Positions 22,217-32,172 of a stretch of 64,000 bases of DNA are shown here, in pieces; the stretch's first letter is position 1, and each line of letters starts with the position of its first letter. The notes under the pieces are model-generated. The model saw only the letters and a program-made list of their open reading frames with translations, was not told the origin of the DNA and did not search any database. The position numbers were made by a program, and so were the translations under genes. The DNA lies in the IMG/VR virus record IMGVR_UViG_3300017746_000002, positions 1-64,000 of that record. The stretch is one strand, 5' to 3'. The stretch is from a virus.

Positions 22217-25200
22217 TATAGTGTTCTTATTGTTTGATTAATTGTTCTATACTGTGCTTGTCTTTGCGGATCATTTAACTTTGTTCCCCAAGCTATAAAA
22301 TCAAATATCCATCCTTGCATACCCTGACTAGGAACTCCACCTAAATAATCAATAACAAATGCATCTGTGTCAGTAAAACTACCTGTTAATGCTTGATCAG
22401 TAAAGGCCCCTCCATCTATATATGCAGATAAAACACCCGCAGCATCTCTTTGTAGAGTAAATATATAAGGTTGAGCATCTGTCATAGCACTAGGTACTGT
22501 AAAGTCAGCAGATCCTGCACCACCAATTTTATATCTTACTGCAGTAGTATTATTAACCCTCATCATGTTATCTGTAGTGTTACCATATACAGCTTCATTT
22601 GAAAATGCTTCTAATCTTATCTTAACCATAATAGTAAATGCACCTAGAGTACCATCAGCAGCAGGAAATTGAATACCACCATCTGCTCTAGTATGGAATA
22701 TTTGAAGTTGTTTAGAACCATTTGAATATAATCCACCTGGAACAATAATAGCAGAAGCTTCTGTTGTTTGTTGATACAGCATCTTATCTGCTTGAGTATT
22801 AACTGAATCAGGCATACAGAATCTACCTGTACTACCGTGACATTCCCATATTCTTATTTTGTCTTTAAGATGTGGTGTATTACCAACCATATATGTTGCT
22901 CTACTAATTTTATTATTACTATAATCTAAATCAAATAATTGTTTAGTATTAGCTCTAAACCAACACTGTAACTCAGCAATGTCTGTAGGTAGTACAGCAT
23001 TATCTACATCAGTAGTATTTTCAAGAGTCACACCACCATATTTAGTTATAGTGTATGAATGTTGTGTCTCGTGTGTAATAGGATCAGAATCAAAGTTTGT
23101 ATAAAACGTTAATCTATTCTTATCTTCATAAGGTTTTATTCCTAATATATTTGAAAAACCGGTATCAGTATCTGCATTAGGAGCCCACATTCCTCCATTA
23201 TTATATACATCTTGTATTTCTGCTAGACTTAAAGACTTATTCCATGTCATAAACTGAGAGAAGTCACCTTTAAATGTATAATCAGGTCTAGAACTATCTC
23301 CTATTACAAGAGGATAGGTACTATTTCTTCTAACTTTTCCAGTAATTCCACTAGCTAGTGCACCTCCATTTACTCCTGTTATATCAACTCCATTAACATA
23401 TATTTTTCTTTTAAGTCCTCTAATGCCTTCCATAGTAACAGCTACATGTTTCCATTTACCTATTAAATTTGCACAGCTAGATTCACCTAACCAAGGTGTA
23501 TTAGATATAGTTCTTGAATAGTTTCCATTATAACTTACAGGTGCATCTCCAAATACATCCCAATATAAATTACCAACTTGACCAGCATCATCAGTTAAGT
23601 ATAGTCTAAATGCTACTTCTTCATTTGAGCCAGGAAGATTAATACCTTTTTCAAAGAAACAAACATCATCATCTACACAGTCATCCATTCTAACCCAGAA
23701 TGCTGCAGTAAACCCTTGATTACTTGGTAGTATGCTTTCATTACCACCAGCTTCTACAACTTCTACTCTAGTTTGATCTACACCATCAAATTTAAAAACA
23801 TTACCTACTTGAGTACTACCACCACCACACGGAAGAGGTAGTTGTTGAGGGATTAGAGTGTTACCCCAATATGCATCTATAGCTAAATATTCTGTTTTAA
23901 TTTGATCTTTATCAAAACAACAGTTGTATGCTCTTATTTCTTGATACCATCCAGACTGTGTTAAAAGTTTACTTCTATTTCTAGTATTAATATTTTGTAA
24001 TATCATATCCATATTAACATCTGCCATTATATCTTTAAATAAAACCAAAGGTCCTATACCCCACATTACCATAAATGTATTGTTGGTAGTACCTGTTGGT
24101 TTTGTTTCACATGCTTTTACCCAATGTGTATAACATCCTTCTGGTAAATATAAGTCTCCACCTGCAGGGTTATTTTCATTAATATATGAAGCATCATACT
24201 GATTACTTGGAACAGATTCATCTGCATGGTTATGTCCAAACATAACACTTCTACAATAAGGTTGACCATGAGGTTTTAAACCAGATGCTTTTTCTTTTGA
24301 ACCAGGAGTAGTTTGTGTCCAATCATCACCCATAAAGAAAGACTTAGCATTAACCCATCCTTTTTGAGTTGTGCAACGTCTAAAGAATATTGTCCATCCT
24401 TTATCATATGCTGCATTAGGATTAGTATCTGGTTCTAACGGTAAAACAGCTGGCCCAGTTGGATTAGCAATTAAAAACTTTTGATTGTTTCCAATTTCAT
24501 CAAACATTATTGCTTTATGAGGAGCAAATGTAGTTTCATCTAATATTGGCGCAGTTGTAAAATCAGGAGTTATTGTATCATATGTATAGAATGCAGTAGG
24601 ATCATGAGGATATACACCAACATTAATATCATATGCTAAATTATGCCATTCTCTTATATAATATGTAGTTCCTCCTAAACTTGGAGGAATTGCAGGATAT
24701 GAAGGAGTTGTTTGAATAGTATCTATTCTATCTGCATGCAACCATAATGTAAGACATTCTCCTCTAGCTGGTGGTAGTATACGTGGACAACCTTCTTCAC
24801 ACACACAACACTCAGTTTCTATAGAACATTTTGGAGTTACAGTAGAAGTACCACACAGACACTGACCAGTTCCAAGTGAAATATGTGTACCTGATCCATA
24901 GTGACTTTGTATTTTATTAACCGTATTAGTTCCACCAGAACATACAAATATATCACAATAAGTACTTGTAAGAGTTACACCTGGACAACCGTCTGCAACT
25001 AAATCTGCAAGAAGAGCATCCCAATTTGTATAATATGGTCCGTTTGGTAAAACAAAATTCACAAGAACTATCAAGGGAGGACGAACATAGTAACAACCAT
25101 TAGGAGCTGTATCAGGTGTTTGTCCAGAACATGAACTTCCTGCACCACTATTACATATAGTATTAGGTACTGCAGGAACTATAGTATACTCAGCAGGAGT

Positions 25201-28011
25201 ACATACACCCCCAAAATCTATAGCAGCATTTTTACCAGTATAACCATTAGCTTGTGTAGTTATATATTGAAAAATACCATTTATTCCATTAAATCCATTA
25301 GCAGGAACTCCAAGACTATTAGGGCCAGGAACACCATTGGTATAATCCCATACCCCGGGAACCACATCATTATCTAGTGGAATAGGACAAGTAGTACAAA
25401 CACCATTGGTATAATGTGAATTAACTGCAGAACAAGCATCATTAAATGTTGTTGATCCTGATATACCAGTAATAGGAATAGCTTGAGCTGCCGTTAAGAA
25501 ATCTGTCCATTTAGTATATGATGTTGCAAGACCTGTTAAAGCAGCACCTGTTGCTGAATCTATAAATGTATATCCAGTAAATGTATACATTGGGTGACCT
25601 TCTTTTCCTATACAGTGTGTTTGATCAGCAAGAAGAGGAGGTCTACAAGGATCTGCTCCAGCAACTATTTGTGTTGAAAGAGTAGTAACATCTATAGTAG
25701 GATAATTTGTTGTAAGTTCTAAGGCTGCTTCTAAAGGATTTGCTTGAGGAGTAGGTACTACAGTTGTAGTATCACAAGAATCAATAGGAGCATTTGCTGC
25801 CTGACAAGCAGCTAATGTAGCATATTGTCCTCCTGCAACTACTTGACAACCTCCACCTGAAACACAATCATATAAATCAGTTCCTCCACAATCTGAACAC
25901 TCACACGGTTGGAATTGAATTCTGATATTGTTAGTATTAGCAAGTTTTTCCCAACCAGGAAAAGTATAACTATATTGATTTATTTGTGAATAAGTCATAG
26001 TGTTTGTAAATCCTGGACCAATATTAGTATTACACCAAGCTACAAGATCATCTATTGTTGCATTTGTAGGAAAAATATGAACGAATATACCCTGTTGTTG
26101 TATTATAAAATTATAAAATCTATTAACGTCAAAACCATTAGGTCCTAAACATGCATCTACATTAATGTTGGTGCAGATTTCCCACTTGTAATTAGTAAGT
26201 GGAACATTTGTAAAACCGTTTGATACCATATAATTATACTGAAGACCATCACCACTAGCACAATACGGTTGTGCAAAAGCAGGAGTAAATACTGCTGAAG
26301 CACAAGTATTTGCTCCAAGACTAGCTATACAAGCTGCATATGTAGTATATTGACCAGCTCCAGTACCTGGATCTTGACAATTACCATTAACACAATCCCA
26401 AGAAGGAGTAGGTCCACCACATCCAGCAGCTTGACATAGGTTTAGTGCAGTAGGGCCTGTATATGGTCCAATTAATGGGAAAGGATCATAACATTGTTGA
26501 GTTACAGGATCACAGTCATATGTAGGAGATGCACAAGTATCTTCACAATAACACATATAAATATTAGTACATACATGTACTTTACATATTCCTGGATAAG
26601 GGCCTAGTGTGGCTCCTGGATTATTACTTACTTCAAAAGTTATCATTGCATCTCCACCATACTGAGCACATATTGCTGGATTATTTAGAAACCAATCAGT
26701 CATGAGAAAAGCTAACGTTCCAGGTGCTCCTGCACCACCTGCAGTAGCAAAAGGTGTGCTTGTTGTGACACCAGGAACTCCAGCTGCTATTGCATCTTGG
26801 AGTATATCATTCCAACTAAAAGGTACAGGATTACAAGCTGCGTCTACACCATAATAGCTTTCAACATCTCCATTAAGGAAAGGAATTGTTGTACTGTTAT
26901 CTATTATTACTCCTGGACATTTTCCAGGACATGCTCCCTGTTGTCTTTGAACGTCAGTATTAAAAAACATCCAGTTATACCCTATATTAGTCTTATAAAC
27001 CTTATAAGTAGGATTTGCTGCTGTTGAATTAGGTCCTTCACAACACACGTAGTTAGGATTACCATTATTGCAAAAATGACCAGTTGGGTCGTAACATTCA
27101 AAATATACATTATTTAAGTTTTGATTTACAATAGCTGGAGTATGAAAATATTCCGCAGGCTCCTGTGGAGTAGCATAAATAGTTCCTGGTGTTGCGTTTA
27201 CTCTAGCACCACCTGTATCAGAATTATCACTACAATCGTCATTTCCAACTCCTCCAGCAAGAGCTGCATTACATATTGCTAATGTAGAATATTGCCCACT
27301 ACCATTTCCTGGGTCAGTACAATAAGGACCAGCAGCTCCTTGAACACAATCAAAACTTACACCAGATGGTGAACCACAACCAGTGCATTCACAAAAAGAT
27401 CCTGATAATGCTAAACCAGATCCAGGTACATTTTTATAATAGGTTTTAATTGCAGTATGGACAGTAATAAAATCATCTGTATTAGTAACAGCTATACCTA
27501 AACCATTTAAAAAAGCAATTAAATTATTTATAGTGGTGCCGGAAAATACAAAAACATTATTATCGTCAACTACTTTTATTAAATCAATATCTTGTAAACA
27601 ACCTCCATTTGGACCATAGCAAGGATTTATTGAAGCAGGAGCTGTACAAGGAGAAGCTCCTTCAAAATAGAATGTATTAGTATTAACAGCAACATAACCG
27701 TTTGTAACCAACCAGCTGTACATAAAAGCAGCACTACCAAATAAACCACTATTTGTTTGTCCTCCTGTTATACAGGTATTAACAAATGGTGCTGCTATAC
27801 AAGCAGCTAGACCATCTCCTGGGTTTCCTCCTGAATTTGCATCTGTATATACTCCAGTACCAAAACCATAATCTACACATTGATTAGTTACTGGATCACA
27901 GTCCCAACTTACTATAGCTGGCTCTTCTTTACACCTAACCTCAATAAACCGGTTTTTAGTTCCTACAATCTTACATGTATTTATTCTTCCTAAATTAATT
28001 GTTACTGGCAT
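22216..28011 (-). CDS. 1931-residue adhesin/tail-fibre-like protein with Cys-rich repeats and LamG domains
   Basis: A very large protein, probably a receptor-binding or surface fibre. The first half holds imperfect modules of the form 'DC....C.DPG.G.GQYSTL.AC' (for example 'WDCVNGNCQDPGTGAGQYTT' and 'YDCVSGGGCQVV'), about five copies, with many Cys that could form disulfides outside the cell. Jellyroll segments follow: one opening 'ECLTLWLHADRIDT' near 1080, a clear LamG domain near 1400-1570 ('GFTAAFWVRMDDC', 'GKWKHVAVTMEG', 'RKIYVNGVDITG'), and a third near 1680-1925. LamG-type domains bind sugars or proteins. No signal peptide is visible, so virion location fits best. Confidence 0.75.
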   Translation of the reverse strand: MPVTINLGRINTCKIVGTKNRFIEVRCKEEPAIVSWDCDPVTNQCVDYGFGTGVYTDANSGGNPGDGLAACIAAPFVNTCITGGQTNSGLFGSAAFMYSWLVTNGYVAVNTNTFYFEGASPCTAPASINPCYGPNGGCLQDIDLIKVVDDNNVFVFSGTTINNLIAFLNGLGIAVTNTDDFITVHTAIKTYYKNVPGSGLALSGSFCECTGCGSPSGVSFDCVQGAAGPYCTDPGNGSGQYSTLAICNAALAGGVGNDDCSDNSDTGGARVNATPGTIYATPQEPAEYFHTPAIVNQNLNNVYFECYDPTGHFCNNGNPNYVCCEGPNSTAANPTYKVYKTNIGYNWMFFNTDVQRQQGACPGKCPGVIIDNSTTIPFLNGDVESYYGVDAACNPVPFSWNDILQDAIAAGVPGVTTSTPFATAGGAGAPGTLAFLMTDWFLNNPAICAQYGGDAMITFEVSNNPGATLGPYPGICKVHVCTNIYMCYCEDTCASPTYDCDPVTQQCYDPFPLIGPYTGPTALNLCQAAGCGGPTPSWDCVNGNCQDPGTGAGQYTTYAACIASLGANTCASAVFTPAFAQPYCASGDGLQYNYMVSNGFTNVPLTNYKWEICTNINVDACLGPNGFDVNRFYNFIIQQQGIFVHIFPTNATIDDLVAWCNTNIGPGFTNTMTYSQINQYSYTFPGWEKLANTNNIRIQFQPCECSDCGGTDLYDCVSGGGCQVVAGGQYATLAACQAANAPIDSCDTTTVVPTPQANPLEAALELTTNYPTIDVTTLSTQIVAGADPCRPPLLADQTHCIGKEGHPMYTFTGYTFIDSATGAALTGLATSYTKWTDFLTAAQAIPITGISGSTTFNDACSAVNSHYTNGVCTTCPIPLDNDVVPGVWDYTNGVPGPNSLGVPANGFNGINGIFQYITTQANGYTGKNAAIDFGGVCTPAEYTIVPAVPNTICNSGAGSSCSGQTPDTAPNGCYYVRPPLIVLVNFVLPNGPYYTNWDALLADLVADGCPGVTLTSTYCDIFVCSGGTNTVNKIQSHYGSGTHISLGTGQCLCGTSTVTPKCSIETECCVCEEGCPRILPPARGECLTLWLHADRIDTIQTTPSYPAIPPSLGGTTYYIREWHNLAYDINVGVYPHDPTAFYTYDTITPDFTTAPILDETTFAPHKAIMFDEIGNNQKFLIANPTGPAVLPLEPDTNPNAAYDKGWTIFFRRCTTQKGWVNAKSFFMGDDWTQTTPGSKEKASGLKPHGQPYCRSVMFGHNHADESVPSNQYDASYINENNPAGGDLYLPEGCYTHWVKACETKPTGTTNNTFMVMWGIGPLVLFKDIMADVNMDMILQNINTRNRSKLLTQSGWYQEIRAYNCCFDKDQIKTEYLAIDAYWGNTLIPQQLPLPCGGGSTQVGNVFKFDGVDQTRVEVVEAGGNESILPSNQGFTAAFWVRMDDCVDDDVCFFEKGINLPGSNEEVAFRLYLTDDAGQVGNLYWDVFGDAPVSYNGNYSRTISNTPWLGESSCANLIGKWKHVAVTMEGIRGLKRKIYVNGVDITGVNGGALASGITGKVRRNSTYPLVIGDSSRPDYTFKGDFSQFMTWNKSLSLAEIQDVYNNGGMWAPNADTDTGFSNILGIKPYEDKNRLTFYTNFDSDPITHETQHSYTITKYGGVTLENTTDVDNAVLPTDIAELQCWFRANTKQLFDLDYSNNKISRATYMVGNTPHLKDKIRIWECHGSTGRFCMPDSVNTQADKMLYQQTTEASAIIVPGGLYSNGSKQLQIFHTRADGGIQFPAADGTLGAFTIMVKIRLEAFSNEAVYGNTTDNMMRVNNTTAVRYKIGGAGSADFTVPSAMTDAQPYIFTLQRDAAGVLSAYIDGGAFTDQALTGSFTDTDAFVIDYLGGVPSQGMQGWIFDFIAWGTKLNDPQRQAQYRTINQTIRTL

Positions 28012-28015
28012 AGTC

Positions 28016-30871
28016 CTATTGTTTTATAATTCTTTCTGTTGTACCATCATCATATATATACAACATTATTTGGTTAGTCTGTTCTTTTATTTTTCTTCCA
28101 AGAACATCTGTAATTTTTAATAATTTTTTTTCTGGTTGTGTTCTAGATAACAAAGGGCCTGTCCAAGTTCCTTGACAATACTCATATGTTAATTCACATA
28201 TATTATCCCATTCGTTTTCACAACAGTATTCGTCTACTTCTATAACCCAAGCATAGCATTCATCATTTAAAAAGAAAGGATTTCCAGATCCATTTATACA
28301 CCACTCTGCTGCATATAAACAACCTAATGAATCATGACCATGGTTTACATTTGCCAACGAGTTATAGTTCCACGCATTCTGATCCATACATCCCTGAACA
28401 ATAGTAATACAAGTATTGTTGCTTGCATTAGCCATTGAATCATAATTGAGAGCAGTACTATCCATGCAACCATAAATATAAGGAACACAAGAGAAATCTT
28501 CTGTATTGGCAGAGGCATTGAAGTTAAAAGCGGAAGGGTCAGTACACCCATAGATAAAAGGAATACAAGTATTATTGTCAGCATTGGCTAAAGGATTAAA
28601 GTTAAACATAGTTGAGTCAGTACAACCATAAACAAACGGCACACAAGATCCATTATCAGTATTTGCTAGCGGATCATAATTAAACATAGTAGCATCAGTA
28701 CATCCATATATAATCCCTATGCATGATGAGTCATCTGTATTTGCTAAAGGGTCGTAGTTTATAGCAGCTGGATTTGTACATCCGTATATAAACGGAATAC
28801 ATGAATTATTATTAGTATTTGCTAATGGGTCATAATTAAATGCTAAAGCATCTGTACAACCAAAAACTACAGGGATACAAGAGTTATCACTAGTATTTGC
28901 TGCAGCATTATAATTAAACATAGTGTCATCCATACACCCATAGATTACAGGTATACATGATGATGAATCATTTGTATTAGCAGATGGATTAAAATTAAAG
29001 GCTGTAGTATCCATACATCCAATAATAATTGGTGTACATGTACCGTCATCTACATTAGCTAAAGAATCATAATTAAAAGCTAAGTCATTTGTACAACCTA
29101 AAATAATAGGTGTACATGGTCCTGGCATATTTGCAGAGTCAGAATAATTTAAAGCTGTACTATCCATACAACCTACTATACCGTCTGTGCAAAAATCACC
29201 ACAGTATGGTACACCATTATACCTATAAGGAAATTGTAACATAGGGTCTGTCCAAGGATTAGTTCCTCCTGATAGAGTGGTATCACCTTCAGGTCCTATT
29301 AAGAAAAATCCACATTGACTTGCTGTAGTTGATGAGTTTCCTGGTGCAAAGAACATTAACTCAACAGGGCTTAACGCACTTAAACTAATAGTAAACTCTT
29401 CTGAGTAACCATCATTAGGACCCATCATAAACGGACCTAGTATTGTACTATCTTGAAGTATACCCACCCAAGCACCAAACCATCCATCTTCTGCTTCATC
29501 AGTAATTACTAATGTATATTGACATTGTGGAAGTATGTGCATTGTATTTGCTACAGCATCATAATCTGGTGAAGTTATATCAGTACAACCAAGTACTACT
29601 GGAGTTACACAAGATGAATCATCTACTGTAGCTTGAGGATTATATTCTGTAAACCCTGGTGTTGTACATCCTAGTATAACATTAGGAATACACGGTGCTA
29701 CAGTATATATTACAGAAGTATCATTTCCAAAATTAGCATTACCTGGCAATACTGCTAGTAATGTATCTCCACATAAAGTTTGAACTATTACGCCTCCATC
29801 AGCACCACCATAACATGAACCACATAAACCATCACCAAAAGAATCAAACAAAGTAAATTCTATAACAGTACCGTTTGGTACACAAATTTCAGTAATTACA
29901 GGCACACCCGTTATAGAAAAAGCAGGAGATGTAGCTAACACAGTTCCTGTTGTATCTGCAATTTCCCAAGAAGTTTCTCCTGGATATGTATCTGGCATTA
30001 CTGTTATTACTATATTAGATTCCCCAGATGCACAGTTTGCTGGTGGCATCTGACATGTACCATCATCAGAGTTAGCCCAAGGATTGTAATTTAAAGCAAG
30101 AGGGTCTGTGCAACCGGGGATACACTCTTGAGTTGTAATAATTAAAGTATCTGTTAGGCTTGAGTCAGCAAGCATACCTATAAAGTAATACGTAGTATTA
30201 TTTTGACTATTGCTAAATAATAAACCGGTGTTTGAAAAGTTAGCTGGATAAGGATACCATTGTGAACCTAAAGAATATGGATCTGTAGATCTAGCATAAG
30301 CTAACATTCTGCAGTTAGGATTAGGCATATCTGACCATTTATAATGAACCTTATTTTGTGGACCATCACAATAATTTATAACATAAAAAGTATCTAAACC
30401 TACACAAGGAGGATAGATACATGAACCATCATCAAAAGCAACTAGTGAATCATAGTTTACTGCTATTGGATCTAAACAGCCTCCTACTGGTGGAGCACAA
30501 GGTAAAACATTAACTGTTGTATCTCTTAAAAAGAATGAGCCTGCTACAGGATTCCAATTAATAATTGCACCTTGACATATGTTTTCCATTGCAAATGATG
30601 CAGCATTTTGTGATACCCAACCATCTCCATATGTATCATTTAACTGTATTGTATAAAAACCTGATTGAATATTTATTGTAGTATCTAAATATTCATATGC
30701 AATTGTAGGTTGATAAAAAAACTGTTGTTGTCCTGTGCTATCATTAACCATAAAGAAATTAGATTCTTGTGGTGCATAAAAATCAAACTGTACTTTAAAA
30801 TTTACCCAACTATTTTGTGACATCACTGTGTATGACATCAAAACAAATAATATTAATAATAATTTTTTCAT
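28016..30871 (-). CDS. Secreted repeat protein with T9SS C-terminal sorting domain
   Basis: A 951-residue protein with a Sec signal peptide ('KKLLLILFVLMSYTVMS' before Gln), extracellular beta domains, then repeats of the form 'GCTD..AFNYDPLANTDDGSC' (about 15 in all, 11 in tandem at 28319-29173). The end reads 'LLKITDVLGRKIKEQ' and 'MLYIYDDGTTERIIKQ', which matches the type A sorting domain of the Bacteroidota type IX secretion system (a 'DxLGR' strand and a 'YIYDDGT.E' strand). Such proteins pass the inner membrane by Sec, then the outer membrane by T9SS, and are cell-anchored or released. In a phage this implies use of host secretion during infection. Confidence 0.8.
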   Translation of the reverse strand: MKKLLLILFVLMSYTVMSQNSWVNFKVQFDFYAPQESNFFMVNDSTGQQQFFYQPTIAYEYLDTTINIQSGFYTIQLNDTYGDGWVSQNAASFAMENICQGAIINWNPVAGSFFLRDTTVNVLPCAPPVGGCLDPIAVNYDSLVAFDDGSCIYPPCVGLDTFYVINYCDGPQNKVHYKWSDMPNPNCRMLAYARSTDPYSLGSQWYPYPANFSNTGLLFSNSQNNTTYYFIGMLADSSLTDTLIITTQECIPGCTDPLALNYNPWANSDDGTCQMPPANCASGESNIVITVMPDTYPGETSWEIADTTGTVLATSPAFSITGVPVITEICVPNGTVIEFTLFDSFGDGLCGSCYGGADGGVIVQTLCGDTLLAVLPGNANFGNDTSVIYTVAPCIPNVILGCTTPGFTEYNPQATVDDSSCVTPVVLGCTDITSPDYDAVANTMHILPQCQYTLVITDEAEDGWFGAWVGILQDSTILGPFMMGPNDGYSEEFTISLSALSPVELMFFAPGNSSTTASQCGFFLIGPEGDTTLSGGTNPWTDPMLQFPYRYNGVPYCGDFCTDGIVGCMDSTALNYSDSANMPGPCTPIILGCTNDLAFNYDSLANVDDGTCTPIIIGCMDTTAFNFNPSANTNDSSSCIPVIYGCMDDTMFNYNAAANTSDNSCIPVVFGCTDALAFNYDPLANTNNNSCIPFIYGCTNPAAINYDPLANTDDSSCIGIIYGCTDATMFNYDPLANTDNGSCVPFVYGCTDSTMFNFNPLANADNNTCIPFIYGCTDPSAFNFNASANTEDFSCVPYIYGCMDSTALNYDSMANASNNTCITIVQGCMDQNAWNYNSLANVNHGHDSLGCLYAAEWCINGSGNPFFLNDECYAWVIEVDEYCCENEWDNICELTYEYCQGTWTGPLLSRTQPEKKLLKITDVLGRKIKEQTNQIMLYIYDDGTTERIIKQ
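28319..29173 (-). repeat. Eleven tandem 'GC-D-NY-AN-C' protein repeats
   Basis: About 855 bp encode 11 consecutive repeats of roughly 26 residues, each opening with GC(T/M)(D/N) and containing N(Y/F)(D/N) and AN before a second Cys. At DNA level the copies differ at many positions, so they are old or under selection for protein sequence rather than recent duplications. The motif occurs in secreted Bacteroidota proteins. Four more divergent copies lie in the N-terminal two-thirds of the same protein. Confidence 0.85.
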
Positions 30872-30872
30872 T

Positions 30873-31550
30873 CTATGTAAAATTTACTACTTCTTTTTTT
30901 AATTTCTTAACAGTAACAGCTCTTTGTATCTGTTTTATTCTTTTTTGTTCTGGCTTTCTCCAACTGTCTAATGTATGAGGTTCATGTAATAAAATAGTTT
31001 TATCATTAACCTCATAAGTAAAGAAGTACTCATGTCCTAATATTGCTATGTCAGTATCAAATATCTCTATTAATCTATTACTAGTTCTTAATCCACCTGG
31101 TGCATAATTTAAACCAAACTTGTTCCAAACCTTTAACAAATCTTTAACTATTCTTGATCCGGGTGTTGTACCTTGTATACCACACTCAAACAAAGCACCT
31201 GAATCTATCTTCTTTCTTGCAGGGCAGAAGTATACTATATCTCTACCTAATTTATTTAGTATATTATCAAATGATCTTATTATCTCACAGTCAGGATCAA
31301 CTGCTATTCCACCATATTCATTTAATAATAACATTCTAAATCTATCCGTAACATAAGCAAGAGGAAAGTTTTTGTCTTTATATGAATCTATAAAAGGGTC
31401 ATTAGCATATTTTTCCCATAGTTCATTTCCCCACAAATGATACTTATAATCAGGATGTTCATTTTTCATCTTATCTGTAAAACCTTTTAGTTTACTAGGT
31501 ATCTCTTCTCCTATCCAGATTTGATGTATTATTTTTGGAATCTTATTCAT
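30873..31550 (-). CDS. Glycosyltransferase with DXD motif (OCH1/Gly_transf_sug-like)
   Basis: A 225-residue probable sugar transferase. The opening 'IPKIIHQIWIGEEIP' and the 'AYVTDRFRMLLLNEYGGIA' region are hallmarks of the Gly_transf_sug (DXD) family, with the metal-binding D85-P-D87 in 'GGIAVDPDCEII'. Such enzymes transfer a sugar from a nucleotide-sugar donor. There is no signal peptide, so it acts in the cytoplasm. Being next to the T9SS-type secreted protein and a thioredoxin-like exported protein, it may modify phage or envelope glycans. Confidence 0.8.
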   Translation of the reverse strand: MNKIPKIIHQIWIGEEIPSKLKGFTDKMKNEHPDYKYHLWGNELWEKYANDPFIDSYKDKNFPLAYVTDRFRMLLLNEYGGIAVDPDCEIIRSFDNILNKLGRDIVYFCPARKKIDSGALFECGIQGTTPGSRIVKDLLKVWNKFGLNYAPGGLRTSNRLIEIFDTDIAILGHEYFFTYEVNDKTILLHEPHTLDSWRKPEQKRIKQIQRAVTVKKLKKEVVNFT

Positions 31551-31554
31551 TGGT

Positions 31555-31881
31555 TTAAAAATTTTCCATTATTATTTCTTCTATCTTTTCTTGTATTTCT
31601 TCTCTTGTAGCTTTCATTGTAAATGATACATCAGCTTGGTATCTTTTAACTTCTTCACCGTCAAAAAAAATTATAATAGTTGGTACAACAACTATTTTAT
31701 GTTTCTGCTGTAACTTTGGTTCTTTAACAATATCAACTTTAGCAATATCACAATCTTTCAATTTACTTATCCACTCTACTGAATTTGCTTTATTCCATTC
31801 TGCATTATAATGCGCAACAGTAACTTGAGAAAAAGCAGTCATGCTTAAAAAAATAAATAGTATAGATAGTATATTTTTCAT
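31555..31881 (-). CDS. Exported thioredoxin-fold protein lacking CxxC
   Basis: A 108-residue protein with a signal peptide ('KNILSILFIFLSMTAFS' before Gln) and a thioredoxin-like body: the 'AEWNKAN' stretch stands where thioredoxins have 'AEWCGPC', and 'VVVPTIIIFFDGEEV' gives the cis-Pro strand at P67. Both catalytic cysteines are absent, so it cannot act as a redox enzyme; it may be a binding module or chaperone-like factor in the periplasm. A normal thioredoxin is encoded at 35762-36088. It overlaps the gene upstream by 4 bp. Confidence 0.7.
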   Translation of the reverse strand: MKNILSILFIFLSMTAFSQVTVAHYNAEWNKANSVEWISKLKDCDIAKVDIVKEPKLQQKHKIVVVPTIIIFFDGEEVKRYQADVSFTMKATREEIQEKIEEIIMENF

Positions 31882-32162
31882 CTTAACTTATCTATTTTTT
31901 CTTCTAAACGTTTCATGTCGTCTTTTATTTCTGATACATCATCAGCTGTAGTTTGAATAGTTTGTCTAATAAGTTGATCTTTCATATCATACTCCATTCT
32001 AGTTACATCTGGTGGAGGAGGTACTGGTAATTCTTTTGCTTCTTCTATATCAGCTTGAAGTGCAAACCACATACCCACTACAGTTGCTATGGCAAAACCA
32101 ATACCTATAAGTGTTTTTACACTTACTTTAAAACTTGTATCCTCATTTAATTCTTTTGCCAT
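31878..32162 (-). CDS. Membrane-anchored coiled-coil protein
   Basis: A 94-residue protein with one transmembrane helix near residues 17-36 ('LIGIGFAIATVVGMWFAL'), a proline-rich spacer ('ELPVPPPPDV') and a C-terminal amphipathic coiled coil ('VSEIKDDMKRLEEKIDKLR'). The topology (short cytoplasmic N-terminus, one TM, periplasmic coiled coil) is like an inner-membrane spanin, but no outer-membrane partner was identified. The gene is coupled to the thioredoxin-like gene by a 4-bp overlap. Function is inferred. Confidence 0.6.
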   Translation of the reverse strand: MAKELNEDTSFKVSVKTLIGIGFAIATVVGMWFALQADIEEAKELPVPPPPDVTRMEYDMKDQLIRQTIQTTADDVSEIKDDMKRLEEKIDKLR

Positions 32163-32172
32163 TTTATATCTT

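Noticed and set aside
26797-27027. Plus-strand frame inside the giant adhesin gene
   Set aside because: It lies wholly antisense to a long, well-supported gene, and its Ile/Tyr/Cys-rich product looks like reverse-strand noise.
22216-28011. Diversity-generating retroelement target in the adhesin
   Set aside because: No reverse transcriptase gene and no template/variable repeat pair were seen in the window, and the end of the protein is a LamG-like fold rather than a C-type lectin fold.
28319-29173. CRISPR-like regular repeats of about 78 bp
   Set aside because: The period is set by about 26-residue protein repeats in a long open frame. The DNA copies differ, there are no identical direct repeats with unique spacers, and no cas genes.
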